25,076 nucleotides of DNA from SAR202 cluster bacterium AC-647-N09_OGT_505m (GTDB taxonomy: Bacteria; Chloroflexota; Dehalococcoidia; UBA2985), in contig VEXC01000017.1 of NCBI GenBank assembly GCA_009391225.1, forward strand, positions 1-25,076, written 5' to 3'. This document shows, one piece after another, positions 1 through 6,972 of this stretch (position 1 is its first letter; every line of letters begins with the position of its first letter). The notes under the pieces are model-generated. The model did not search any database and had not been told where the DNA came from. It saw only the letters and a list, made by a program, of their open reading frames with translations. The position numbers and the translations under genes were made by a program.

Positions 1-7
1 ACACGAC

Positions 8-217
8 ATGCGGTTCCCAGTTTCAGTTTGGTGCCTAGATTCTACGGGAATAGAATCCGGAACGTTCAACATCGACGCGAACGTGCACCTGCAGCAAAGT
101 GAGGAGGCTGCGGAGTTGGCTGGACACATCAACGTCATCTTGCGGAATTGCGACGTGGACATCCTCGCCTCGGAATTGGAGGCAAAGCATCTTGTGCAAG
201 AGGTTGCTAAGAACTGA
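8..217 (+). CDS. Short hypothetical protein, possibly partial
   Basis: An open frame of 69 codons begins with ATG seven bases into the window, so no ribosome binding site can be checked and the true start may lie outside. The protein is acidic (a DANVHLQQSEEAAELAGHINV stretch near its middle, then DVDILASELEAKHL) and reads like a soluble helical protein tail, with no signal peptide or membrane segment. I do not recognise the family. An overlapping frame at 99-320 has a basic, Arg/Ser-rich composition typical of a shadow, so this frame is preferred. Confidence is low because of length and the missing upstream context. Confidence 0.35.
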   Translation: MRFPVSVWCLDSTGIESGTFNIDANVHLQQSEEAAELAGHINVILRNCDVDILASELEAKHLVQEVAKN

Positions 218-380
218 TGTAATGGTACCTGATAGATTCCATGCCTATTCCCGAAGAATGGCTTATCGGTCCTTCTTCAATTGCGACACTTTTCGCTTGA
301 CTCCAATATTAGCTGTCTGACTAAATAGCTGCTGTTAACACCATCCTAACGCTGTCCCCTAAATCCCAATGTAGTCCTGG

Positions 381-447
381 GACTTGAACGGCCACGCCTG
401 ACACAAGCTCACATGCTCTGCAGCATCCCCCCTGACGGGTTATAATG
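381..447 (-). repeat. Dispersed repeat R, copy 1 (inverted)
   Basis: Read on the minus strand this matches the other R copies: CCATTATAACCCGTCAGG, then a GCAGAGC block, then a GGCGTGG block ending at GTTCA. It is the only copy in the opposite orientation. Its TATAAT (441-446) therefore points rightward, directly at the tRNA-Gly fragment that starts 23 bases later. The leader part is degraded compared with copies 2, 4, 5 and 6. Confidence 0.7.
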
Positions 448-469
448 GACAGAAGAGTTCACCTGGGCT

Positions 470-511
470 TTGCCAAGGAGGGGGTCAGGGGTTCGAATCC
501 ATTGTCACCCA
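470..511 (+). tRNA. tRNA-Gly(GCC) 3' fragment (remnant)
   Basis: The sequence reads as the 3' half of a tRNA: anticodon loop TTGCCAA (470-476, anticodon GCC), 3' anticodon strand GGAGG, variable GGGTC, T-arm strand AGGGG, T loop TTCGAAT (492-498), opposing strand CCATT with one mismatch and one wobble, then acceptor strand GTCACCC and discriminator A. The 5' half (acceptor, D arm, 5' anticodon strand CCTCC) is absent; the bases before the loop do not pair with GGAGG. It is not a functional tRNA. A fragment starting exactly in the anticodon loop is typical of an integration scar at a tRNA gene. It lies just downstream of repeat R1. Confidence 0.6.
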
Positions 512-798
512 TACAAAGGAAATTGTATTTAATATATAAGTTTATATAAAACGAATCCGTCAACAATAGGTCTTCATCATTATGCTTGGCTACGTAACTA
601 CTGGGAACGGAAATCATCGGAGACGAGTTACCTTTTATGGCCCGTCTATTTGAAGAACGCGTCCGGTCTGCCATAGAGCAACAGCTAGACATCTTGCTTT
701 CATAGGGAGATCAGGCATCTTCTATGAGAAGAGAGGACAAGCCCCACCTAAGCCCCGCCTAAGCCGTGCCCCTCTCCCTTGGCTATAGGCTCTTGCAA

Positions 799-906
799 AT
801 GAGAATATCAAGGTTGACGGCATTGGTGAGTGCTACTACCATGGCTTTCGTCGAAGATGGTGAGGCGCTTGGGTCCAGGCAACTTGATATGGGGAATTCC
901 GGATGA
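799..906 (+). CDS. Small ORF translationally coupled to the VC0807-like gene
   Basis: A 35-codon frame (MRISRLTALVSATTM..., then FVEDGEALGSRQLD) ends in TGA that overlaps the next gene's start as ATGA (903-906), the usual arrangement for coupled translation. Its second half is repeated after the next gene, at 1638-1715, as a similar frame (LVENGEVLGSGQLD). The conservation of reading frame and residue type between the two copies hints that it is or was coding. No clear ribosome binding site precedes it. Function unknown; it could instead be the tail of a duplicated gene. Confidence 0.3.
   Translation: MRISRLTALVSATTMAFVEDGEALGSRQLDMGNSG
825..903 (+). repeat. Direct repeat flanking the VC0807-like gene, left copy
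   Basis: About 79 bases that match 1624-1703 with scattered substitutions: shared blocks include ACTACCATGG, ATGGTGAGG, GCTTGGGTCC, GGGCA/AGGCA and CTTGAT. The repeat ends where the gene begins. Together the copies bracket one gene like boundaries of an inserted or duplicated block. Confidence 0.65.
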
Positions 907-1616
907 AAGCACAGGACATGACGGGTGCAAAGAAAGAAGCCAGTGAAAGCGCAGAGAACCCGCTGCTGAGCCTCGGGCTGAACATCTTCATACCAGTGAT
1001 CATACTGATGAGGTTTAGCGCCGAGGACAGGCTCGGGCCGGTTTATGGCCTTCTGGTTGCCCTTGCCTTTCCCGTGACATATGGTCTGTACGACTTCACT
1101 AGGCGGAGGAATTTCAACCTCTTTTCGGCACTTGGGTTCGTCGGAATCCTACTGACCGGGTGCGTCGGCCTCCTGAAGCTCGACGTCCAGTGGATCGCCA
1201 TCAAAGAGGCCGGTATCCCCTTGATTCTCGGGATCGTGGTCGTCGGCTCCCTCAAGACGCGCTTTCCTCTGGTTAGGAAGCTGCTCGGCAAGATGATCAA
1301 GCTGGACCGAGTCGATGCGGCCTTACGAGAGAAGGGCACAGCCGAGGTGTTCGAGAGGCAACTCGTTCGCGCGACTTACATCGTTGGAGCGTCGTTCTTT
1401 CTCTCGGCCCTCCTCAACTACGTCCTCGCCAAGATCATCGTCGTGAGCCCAGCCGGTACGACGGCTTTCAACGAGGAGCTCGGCAGAATGACGCTCCTGA
1501 GCTTTCCCGTTATAGCAGTCCCGTCGATCATCGTCCTCGCGATTGCAGTCATGTACCTGCGCAGCGGTATCGCCAAGCTTACCGATCTCGACGTGCAGAG
1601 CCTGCTGCTTAAGTAG
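903..1616 (+). CDS. VC0807 family integral membrane protein
   Basis: A 237-residue inner-membrane protein of the VC0807 type; its biochemical role is not established. The match is by overall pattern: an N-terminal NPLLSLGLNIFIPVIIL segment, then LGPVYGLLVALAFPVTYGLY, a basic RRRNFN turn, FSALGFVGILLTGCVGLL, and the charged IAIKEAGIPLILG helix followed by FPLVRKLLG. Five to six hydrophobic segments are visible (about residues 22-40, 46-62, 74-92, 103-118, 155-178, 196-216). Length is normal for the family. The start at 903 overlaps the stop of a small upstream frame by ATGA, and the gene sits between two copies of an 80-base direct repeat. Codon use is more G/C-ending than in most neighbours, which suggests a different origin. 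Confidence 0.8.
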   Translation: MKAQDMTGAKKEASESAENPLLSLGLNIFIPVIILMRFSAEDRLGPVYGLLVALAFPVTYGLYDFTRRRNFNLFSALGFVGILLTGCVGLLKLDVQWIAIKEAGIPLILGIVVVGSLKTRFPLVRKLLGKMIKLDRVDAALREKGTAEVFERQLVRATYIVGASFFLSALLNYVLAKIIVVSPAGTTAFNEELGRMTLLSFPVIAVPSIIVLAIAVMYLRSGIAKLTDLDVQSLLLK

Positions 1617-1623
1617 CGCAGAC

Positions 1624-1703
1624 GGAGTGACACTACCATGGATCTCGTCGAGAATGGTGAGGTGCTTGGGTCCGGGCAGCTTGATGAGGGCAATCCGACT
1701 GAA
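1624..1703 (+). repeat. Direct repeat flanking the VC0807-like gene, right copy
   Basis: Right-hand partner of 825-903, beginning just after the gene's stop codon. It contains a 25-codon frame (ATG at 1638, stop at 1713-1715) whose residues parallel those of the left copy. Confidence 0.65.
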
Positions 1704-1840
1704 TCACGTGTCTGACGGCAGCGTCCATGGTGATTTGCCGTGAAATCTTGGTTCCGGGCGCACTATCCATAGTGGCGATTCTCTTCGCATCCAATTTGTG
1801 CCCTAAAGCTCGGGCAGAATAAATACTTGAGTGCTCTATG

Positions 1841-1872
1841 AAAAACTAAGAGGTAAATATAGCCAACTCTTA
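1841..1872 (-). terminator. Rho-independent terminator of the clostripain-like gene
   Basis: On the minus strand TAAGAG (1867-1872) pairs with CTCTTA (1847-1852) across a 14-base loop and is followed by GTTTTT. It lies about 11 bases after the stop codon of the lipoprotein gene at 1883. The stem is short, so strength is uncertain. Confidence 0.5.
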
Positions 1873-1882
1873 CCAAAAGGAA

Positions 1883-3184
1883 TTACGGAAACGGCGATGG
1901 CATTAACATTCCGTTGGCTACGTCATTGGAAATATTTGATGCGTCGGACCAATCAAAGAAATCACTATTATCCGCTTTACGCACAAAAACTTGGTCGAAT
2001 AGTTCTTTGAGGCCTGAAGAGGCTTGATTGTCAATCATAAACTGGTATAAGTCATCCTCAAGCTGATAATCAACGCCTGCTTCAGAAAGGAATAATTTGA
2101 AGTCAGGTTGAAACACGCGAAATGCCGAGCAAGAATAGAGATAATTTGCTTGCGCAACTTGGTTAGTCACCATGTTGTTCCTCGAATATTCATATCTCTT
2201 CCTTTTCAAATCAATGCGAGCCTTAAGTGCTTCCTCGAGGGTAACGTGGGAGCGAAGCAAATCATGGTATTGAGTCTCAGGGTCAGTTTCCAAGAATTTC
2301 TCCTCAGTCCAATCATCCATCGTATATCCCCCGTTAGGCATATCAGATGCAATGTAATAATCAGCGAACTCACAGAAGTTTTCTAGGTCCGAAAAACTGC
2401 CTTTCGTACAAGGACCTCCCATGTCAATGACTCCTAGTTGCCGCCCTAATGACTGGCTCCAGGACTCCAATACACTGTAGGCATCTTGCCTAGATAAGTT
2501 GCCTTGAAAGAGAGCTCCTCCAGGCCCGCCGTGGCCGTGATACATTAAATGATGATCCGCATTCGGATATTGGTCTACCAAGTGCGACGCTATATCTATG
2601 AATGCCGATTTCAGAAAGTCGCTTCTCTCTTCAGTTCCGCTTGGCGGCATATCTACGTATTTCTCTATGAGGAATTGTTCTCTATAAGCAATACTTTGCT
2701 CGTCGGTCCGACCCGGCCGATATCCATAACCTGCATTGTAATTGTTGGGTAACGCGTAGAAGTGAACCGAAGAGGTCTCTTCCCAAATAGCTACTTCGAG
2801 GTTCTTGAGAACCTCACTTTCTTTGACTCGGATAGCAGAGGTCCATCCACCGGTTTCTGCAAAAGCTGTCCAATCTGTCGTGACTCCCACAACCCTCAAT
2901 ATTATGTTGGGAATTTGTGGTTCAGGCGTTGGAGTAGGGACAGGTGTTGATGTAGGCATGGATGTGGGGATGGCTGTGGGTGTCACTGGAGTAGCTGTAG
3001 GAATTGGTGTAGCAGTGGATGGTACCTGAGTCGGGGTCTGGCCTTGTATTGGTGTAGGAGTGAGAAGTACCGGAGTTGATGCAGGAGTAGCTGCTGGTAA
3101 CGGTTGACTATCCACACCACACCCTCCCAGCAGCACCATGAGTCCTGGCAGTAGCAACAGTGCCGATATGAACTTCAGCTTCAT
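1883..3184 (-). CDS. Clostripain-like (C11-type) cysteine peptidase lipoprotein
   Basis: A 433-residue exported lipoprotein. Start chosen at MKLKF (3184): it follows AAGGAGGG by about 7 bases, while the longer frame would begin inside the -10 box of the R2 promoter. The signal peptide ends in lipobox LLGGC with lipidated Cys22. A Thr/Pro linker (about 29-90) precedes the catalytic domain. HLMYHGHGGPGG (His216/His218) and GVIDMGGPCTKGS (Cys259), followed by FADYYIASD, match the order of the clostripain/caspase-like fold: His-Gly then Asp-x-Cys, then the YxxASE-like strand. Acidic Asp/Glu residues in the C-terminal half are abundant. Inference: a surface-anchored Arg/Lys-type protease or a degenerate relative; the Cys context differs from the usual DAC. 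Transcription probably starts in R2 and stops at the terminator at 1841-1872. Confidence 0.7.
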   Translation of the reverse strand: MKLKFISALLLLPGLMVLLGGCGVDSQPLPAATPASTPVLLTPTPIQGQTPTQVPSTATPIPTATPVTPTAIPTSMPTSTPVPTPTPEPQIPNIILRVVGVTTDWTAFAETGGWTSAIRVKESEVLKNLEVAIWEETSSVHFYALPNNYNAGYGYRPGRTDEQSIAYREQFLIEKYVDMPPSGTEERSDFLKSAFIDIASHLVDQYPNADHHLMYHGHGGPGGALFQGNLSRQDAYSVLESWSQSLGRQLGVIDMGGPCTKGSFSDLENFCEFADYYIASDMPNGGYTMDDWTEEKFLETDPETQYHDLLRSHVTLEEALKARIDLKRKRYEYSRNNMVTNQVAQANYLYSCSAFRVFQPDFKLFLSEAGVDYQLEDDLYQFMIDNQASSGLKELFDQVFVRKADNSDFFDWSDASNISNDVANGMLMPSPFP

Positions 3185-3199
3185 CTCTATGCCCTCCTT

Positions 3200-3270
3200 G
3201 AACCCTCCCCCCATTATAACCCGTCAGGGGATGCCGCAGAGCAGGGATAACTGAGGAGGGCGTGGGGTGT
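3200..3270 (+). repeat. Dispersed repeat R, copy 2
   Basis: Contains GAACCCTCCCCCCATTATAA, then CCCGTCAGGGGATGCCGCAG and the GGCGTGGGGTGT block. It separates the minus-strand lipoprotein gene from the plus-strand regulator operon. The minus strand carries TATAAT for the lipoprotein gene. Confidence 0.85.
3213..3218 (-). promoter_or_regulatory. -10 box in R2 for the clostripain-like gene
   Basis: TATAAT on the minus strand, preceded by the conserved CTGACGGGT and followed by a G-run. It lies 28 bases before ATG 3184, giving a leader of about 20 bases. No good TTGACA is seen at 17 bases spacing, so the upstream contact is either weak or non-canonical. Confidence 0.6.
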
Positions 3271-3329
3271 TTTAGTGATTCTCTCTTAACCAGTGGAATA
3301 CCCAATGTGTTGGAACTCTTCATCTGCAC

Positions 3330-3361
3330 TTGACAGATACTGTAACAGATATTACAGTATC
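3330..3361 (+). promoter_or_regulatory. Promoter with palindromic operator between -35 and -10
   Basis: TTGACA (3330-3335) is followed by a perfect inverted repeat, GATACTGTAA (3336-3345) and TTACAGTATC (3352-3361), separated by 6 bases. With 17-base spacing the -10 hexamer is TACAGT (3353-3358), inside the right arm. A repressor on the palindrome would block polymerase, and the first gene of the operon encodes a DNA-binding-type N-terminus, so autoregulation is likely. Confidence 0.7.
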
Positions 3362-3395
3362 ACACATGCTTTACGTAGAAAGGAGCGCTTGCAAT

Positions 3396-3980
3396 ATGGC
3401 ACCTACAATTCGAGTGGATGATGAAGTCATTGAGGAACTCAAACGGCACGCGGTAACACTAGGCCTTGTCTTTGGTAGCCCTAACGACGTTCTGCGTAGG
3501 ATACTTAACGTGGGAGAGGAGGCCAAAGAAATGAATCCAGATCAAGGTAAAACGGATGTGGACTATCAAGTTGGCGTTGCAGAAAAGAGTGAAAAGCAAG
3601 GCTATGTTTCCCCAACCGGGATGCTGCCTAAGCCTCTAAAGAGCCATAATCCGGACCTTCAGAGGCTTCTTGATCAATTGCTACCACAGCTCAAAGATAC
3701 CTCTGAGCAAGAACTAGAGTTTGAGCAAGCGAGGTCAGGTCGCTGGATCGCACGCCCAGAGAATTTCGTCACCATTAAACCTCAAGAGCGAAGTAGGGAC
3801 TTGGCGTTCACAATATCTGGATACCCCAATGACTTCGCGCATATAGCCACTTCTTTTGAGATAAAGCCCGATATGGGCTCTTACTCAAGATTCAAGATCG
3901 ACAAAGCGGATCAGATTTGGGAGTGCGTACGGATAATCCGAAGGGCCAGAGAGATTTGGCAAGGGAGGCGACGGCGGTAA
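3396..3980 (+). CDS. Ribbon-helix-helix-like (SeqA-N-like) regulatory protein
   Basis: 194 residues. Start chosen at ATG 3396, which follows AAAGGAG by about 10 bases; an upstream in-frame ATG at 3330 overlaps the promoter. The N-terminus (MAPTIRVDDEVIEELKRHAV, then FGSPNDVLRRIL) is the short strand plus two helices seen in SeqA-N/ribbon-helix-helix DNA-binding modules. The middle (about 50-95) is polar and likely a linker. The C-terminal half (about 100-190) with RSGRWIARPENFVTIKPQ and a charged tail ending in RRRR is a separate domain that I cannot name. The gene overlaps the next by TAATG. Likely DNA-binding autoregulator or antitoxin-like partner of the following protein; the function of the C-terminal domain is open. 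Confidence 0.65.
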   Translation: MAPTIRVDDEVIEELKRHAVTLGLVFGSPNDVLRRILNVGEEAKEMNPDQGKTDVDYQVGVAEKSEKQGYVSPTGMLPKPLKSHNPDLQRLLDQLLPQLKDTSEQELEFEQARSGRWIARPENFVTIKPQERSRDLAFTISGYPNDFAHIATSFEIKPDMGSYSRFKIDKADQIWECVRIIRRAREIWQGRRRR

Positions 3981-4780
3981 TGGAACAGGAGAATATACAC
4001 ACATCCCAGGATCCCGCTTCCGAGTTGCTAGTGCAACAAGGACCATCTGGCAAGCCATCGATGGCTCGTACCTACGAAAAGATAGAAGGATATAGTCATA
4101 GGCTTGTCATCATGTTAGGTAACCGCGAATATACCCACACAAACTGGTGGTATGGGGAAAATGTAAGACAGGTATTGGTTGAATTGGCGAAAGATCAGTA
4201 TGATCTACACTGCTGTGCTACGTGCTCCTATGCTGCCATGACTAAGTTAAGTGCAGATGCGTCGACAGCGAGCATTGGTTATTGTTTTCTGACAACGGGG
4301 CAGGAGCACCTTTCAACTAAGTACCTTACCCATATTCTGCACTGGTGCAAGGACTGGTCGCCCGGGCGCTATAGTCTCATCCAAAAGGACTGGTCCGTCA
4401 GCTACTATAACCTCAGTGACGTCAAGTACAGCTATCCTGGTGGATATGAGCCTTACCAGTACCAGTTGTACTATAGGCGAGTTCTTGAATCCCTGTGCCT
4501 CCCAGTTCTTGAATCATTAAATAGATTAGGCGGATCAGGGAGTTTAGAGGAGATCATGAAGGATATGCCGTCGGGGAATTTCACGGGAGAGAGAAAAGGA
4601 AATTGGGAAGATTCTCGATGGGATTTTCCTAGCCTGAAGTATCCAATTTATGAATGGATTATCATTCTTGCTGCACAATACCTACAGGAACGAGGACTAC
4701 TGAGAGGTAGTTCAAAGAATTTCTTGGAGTTAACTACCGAAGGAACAGAGCTTGTCGTGTCGTGGGGCGGGTTTGCATAA
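3980..4780 (+). CDS. Hypothetical protein with Mrr-N-like winged helix
   Basis: 266 residues. Start at ATG 3980, which overlaps the stop of the previous gene (TAATG) and has GGAGG about 12 bases upstream; an earlier ATG at 3917 lies inside the previous gene. The N-terminal 170 residues are rich in Tyr, Trp, Cys and His (HTNWWYG, LHCCATCSYAAM, CFLTTGQEHLS) and are not recognised. The C-terminal part LCLPVLESLNRLGGSGSLEE, then YPIYEWIIILAAQYLQERGL and LELTTEGTEL, has the order of the winged-helix N-domain of Mrr-type restriction proteins (LPxLxxLxxLGG ... A..YL...GLL ... LT..G). No PD-(D/E)xK nuclease domain follows, so it is not a full Mrr. Its stop codon lies within repeat R3. Coupled to the regulator, it may be the effector of a two-gene module. 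Confidence 0.6.
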   Translation: MEQENIHTSQDPASELLVQQGPSGKPSMARTYEKIEGYSHRLVIMLGNREYTHTNWWYGENVRQVLVELAKDQYDLHCCATCSYAAMTKLSADASTASIGYCFLTTGQEHLSTKYLTHILHWCKDWSPGRYSLIQKDWSVSYYNLSDVKYSYPGGYEPYQYQLYYRRVLESLCLPVLESLNRLGGSGSLEEIMKDMPSGNFTGERKGNWEDSRWDFPSLKYPIYEWIIILAAQYLQERGLLRGSSKNFLELTTEGTELVVSWGGFA

Positions 4781-4985
4781 CCCGTCAGGTGGAAGCCGCA
4801 GGGCTAGGGGCGGTTGTGTAGGGTGTGGGGCGTTCAGATACGACGATGTTGAGTAAGTGCCAGAGACCTTTTGTCTTCGCTAATAAGTAAGAACAGCGAC
4901 GATGGGGTTGCGGTCCGAGGATCACCAAGCCTAGCTATGGCTATAGCTAGCGGGTTAGTGCGGGAATCTGGAAGGAGACGCGGAA
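4778..4985 (+). repeat. Dispersed repeat R, copy 3, with recombinase 3' flank
   Basis: Starts at the stop codon of the upstream gene with TAACCCGTCAGG and continues through GGGGCGGTTGTG, GGTGTGGGGCGTTCAGATAC and further to GGAGACGCGGAAGGGA. The whole ~205 bases match 14064-14280 at the 3' end of the second recombinase. The -10 is degraded here (TTATGC on the minus strand). The last part encodes the C-terminal residues of recombinase 1. Confidence 0.8.
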
Positions 4986-6544
4986 GGGAACAGGCGAAAG
5001 TTTATCACCATTGAACGAACATCGGCATCATTACAACTGGGTGCGTAAAGCGGTATTACACCTGATAGCTCTGCTGCATGGCTAGATGCCTCTACTCTGA
5101 GTTGCAATGCATCTGTCAAGAGAACCATCTCATCGCCTTCAGCATGACGGACCCATTCTTCCACCCGTCCGCAGATTGCAGCAATGTCTTTGATAGAAGG
5201 TATCGGGGATGCCTGATGATACTGTGATGCATTTCGGAGTCGCTCCAGGAGAGCATCATTCTTAGTACGCAGAGTGGCAGATTCCTGCTTGAAGTAGGCT
5301 TCGTTGATCTCACCCCACTGATACAGGTGACCCAGTCGCTCCCTCTCCTTCTTTAGCATGTCTATCTGTGCTTGCATCTCCCTAGCATTAACCTCAGACC
5401 TGTCTTGATCCTGGATACGGTTGAGTTCAGCCATGACTATCCCGGGATCAGATAGGACCCGCCCAGCCTCCTGTCTCACAGCCTCCTCCAGTTCCCCAGC
5501 CCGCACATAGCGTGAAGGACACCGGTCATGTCGTGGACCGGCAAAGGCACGCCTGCACCGGTAATACCTGTATTTCCCCTGCAAGGTCTGCCCTACCATA
5601 GACTTACCGCAATCCATGCACCTTATGCGCCCGCTCAAGGAATAAGACGACTCCCTACGCCCCCGCCTTAGCCGTTCCGGGTCTTGAAGGCGGCTCTGGG
5701 CTGCCTGGAATGTCTCCATGTCCACTATAGGCGGAGTAGCATCAGGTATTTCTATCCATTCTTCCGGTCCGCGGACCTGCACCCTCCTGTGCTTTTGCCC
5801 TGTCCTATGATCTCGCACCACCGTCGCCTTGGTGCGCCTATACACCGTACGACCCGCATATGTTTCGTTCTTCAGCATGTGGAAGATAGTAGCCGGAGAC
5901 CACTTCTTGCCGGTAAATGTCCTGATTCCCTCTTCATTCAATGAGTTGGCCAGCCCTACTATTGAGGCTCCTCCAACAAACTGGGTGAACATCCTCTGTA
6001 TCACCCCAGCCTGATCCCCCACAATTTCTCTCTTGCCGGTCTCTTTGTCGTACCGATAGCCATAAATACCTTTCCCTGTTGCCTGAGGTAACCTTCCTGA
6101 TCGCGCCCTCTCTGCTTTGCCACGCATGGTTCTCTCGGCTATCTTCTCCCGCTCCACTTCCCCGATGAAAGCACGTGCTCCCACGATGAACCTGCCGATG
6201 GGAGTGTCCTCAAACCTCTCGGTGACAAACTCCAATCTCGCCCCAGCTTGCTCTGCTGCATCAAGCAGGACCCCGATGTGGTTCTGATTACGTGACAGCC
6301 GGTCCACCGCATAGGACAGCACCACGTCCACCGCGCCCTGTCTGAGTAGCTGGCGAACTTGCTCCATACCTGGTCGGTCCAATGTGAAGCCGCTGGCTGT
6401 GTCCCGTATACGCTCTACCACCAGCATCCCCTGAGACTCTGCATACTCCACGCATGCCCTCTCCTGTGTTTCCAGTGAGGTGCCATCTCGCTCCTGGGCG
6501 TCGGTGGAAACCCTGATGTAGACAAGTGCTCTTACTGGAACCAT
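4955..6544 (-). CDS. Large serine recombinase, copy 1
   Basis: 529 residues; site-specific DNA integration, excision or inversion. The resolvase domain (about 1-150) has YIRVSTDAQ with nucleophile Ser13, Arg11, and AVDRLSRN (Arg82, Arg85). The recombinase domain (about 155-290) includes GYRYD and LNEEGIRTF. A zinc ribbon follows: Cys309-x2-Cys312 and Cys330...Cys342. A coiled coil (about 375-440) and a C-terminal tail complete the usual large serine integrase layout. Start at ATG 6544, with AAGGAG seven bases upstream; it overlaps the HTH gene by 13 bases, implying coupled translation. The last 13 residues come from sequence that is non-coding in the second copy. All catalytic residues are present, so it is probably active. 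Compared with copy 2 there are 6 differences in the first 150 residues, but much more divergence after about residue 155. Confidence 0.93.
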   Translation of the reverse strand: MVPVRALVYIRVSTDAQERDGTSLETQERACVEYAESQGMLVVERIRDTASGFTLDRPGMEQVRQLLRQGAVDVVLSYAVDRLSRNQNHIGVLLDAAEQAGARLEFVTERFEDTPIGRFIVGARAFIGEVEREKIAERTMRGKAERARSGRLPQATGKGIYGYRYDKETGKREIVGDQAGVIQRMFTQFVGGASIVGLANSLNEEGIRTFTGKKWSPATIFHMLKNETYAGRTVYRRTKATVVRDHRTGQKHRRVQVRGPEEWIEIPDATPPIVDMETFQAAQSRLQDPERLRRGRRESSYSLSGRIRCMDCGKSMVGQTLQGKYRYYRCRRAFAGPRHDRCPSRYVRAGELEEAVRQEAGRVLSDPGIVMAELNRIQDQDRSEVNAREMQAQIDMLKKERERLGHLYQWGEINEAYFKQESATLRTKNDALLERLRNASQYHQASPIPSIKDIAAICGRVEEWVRHAEGDEMVLLTDALQLRVEASSHAAELSGVIPLYAPSCNDADVRSMVINFRLFPSASPSRFPH

Positions 6545-6792
6545 TTTGGACTCCTTTTCGTGTACTTACCCTTGGTTCTGGGCCTACCCCTTTTCGCGAC
6601 GTACACCTTCGAGAGTGTCTCAACGGCTTCTCTGTGTATCACGTAGAACCTGCCGATTTTCACACCGGGGAGTTTCCCCTGTCGCACCAGCCTGGATGCT
6701 GCCTCCGGTGTGATACCAAGCATTTGGGCTGCCTCGCCCGAGGACATGTAGTCCCTTCTCGCTTGAGTTAACTCTAGGTAGCTTATAGTCAT
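6532..6792 (-). CDS. Excisionase-like MerR-type HTH protein, copy 1
   Basis: 86 residues. SSGEAAQMLGITPEAASRLV then RQGKLPGVKIGRFYVIHRE is the helix-turn-helix plus wing of the HTH_17/excisionase group. The basic tail (KRGRPRTKGKYTKRSPKWFQ) is shared with copy 2. It likely controls direction of recombination or expression of the adjoining recombinase, with which it shares 13 bases. ATG 6792 is 19 bases after TATAAT, giving a very short leader; an internal ATG at 6747 preceded by AAGGGA is an alternative start. Confidence 0.85.
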   Translation of the reverse strand: MTISYLELTQARRDYMSSGEAAQMLGITPEAASRLVRQGKLPGVKIGRFYVIHREAVETLSKVYVAKRGRPRTKGKYTKRSPKWFQ

Positions 6793-6796
6793 AATA

Positions 6797-6835
6797 ATAC
6801 CTATATTATACCAGCACTACGATGTTATCAACCTC
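6797..6835 (-). promoter_or_regulatory. Promoter of the HTH-recombinase operon 1
   Basis: On the minus strand TTGATA precedes TATAAT (6812-6817) by 15 bases, or TAATAT by 17. ATAATA and TATTAT flank TAGG around the -10, forming a small palindrome that could be an operator for the HTH protein. Confidence 0.5.
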
Positions 6836-6972
6836 CAGGATCTCAATCCATCTCAGAATCCAAAGAGCATTGCGAGGAGGATAGGTTGACGGTTTAAGGT
6901 GATAGACTAAAGGCAGGACACAACAAACTTGATGGTATAGGTGCACTTGTAAGTGAAGGAGAGAAGAGCCCT

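Larger units (their letters stand above)
218..798. other. Gene-poor stretch with repeat R1 and a tRNA fragment
   Basis: No convincing gene. It holds the inverted R1 repeat (381-447), a tRNA-Gly 3' fragment (470-511), an A/T-rich stretch (about 520-560), and near 735-770 three imperfect tandem copies of an AAGCCccgCCT-like motif. A 22-codon frame from ATG at 638 (MARLFEERVRS...) and a 77-codon minus frame at 459-692 are too weak to call; the latter is the antisense of the tRNA fragment at its C-terminus. Confidence 0.5.

Noticed and set aside
459..692. 77-codon minus-strand frame ending in NGFEPLTPSLAKPR
   Set aside because: Its C-terminus is the antisense of the tRNA-Gly fragment, a well-known source of false proteins; no ribosome site.
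3200..3270. R as a rho-independent terminator
   Set aside because: The G/C-rich blocks do not form a stable stem followed by a T-run on either strand.
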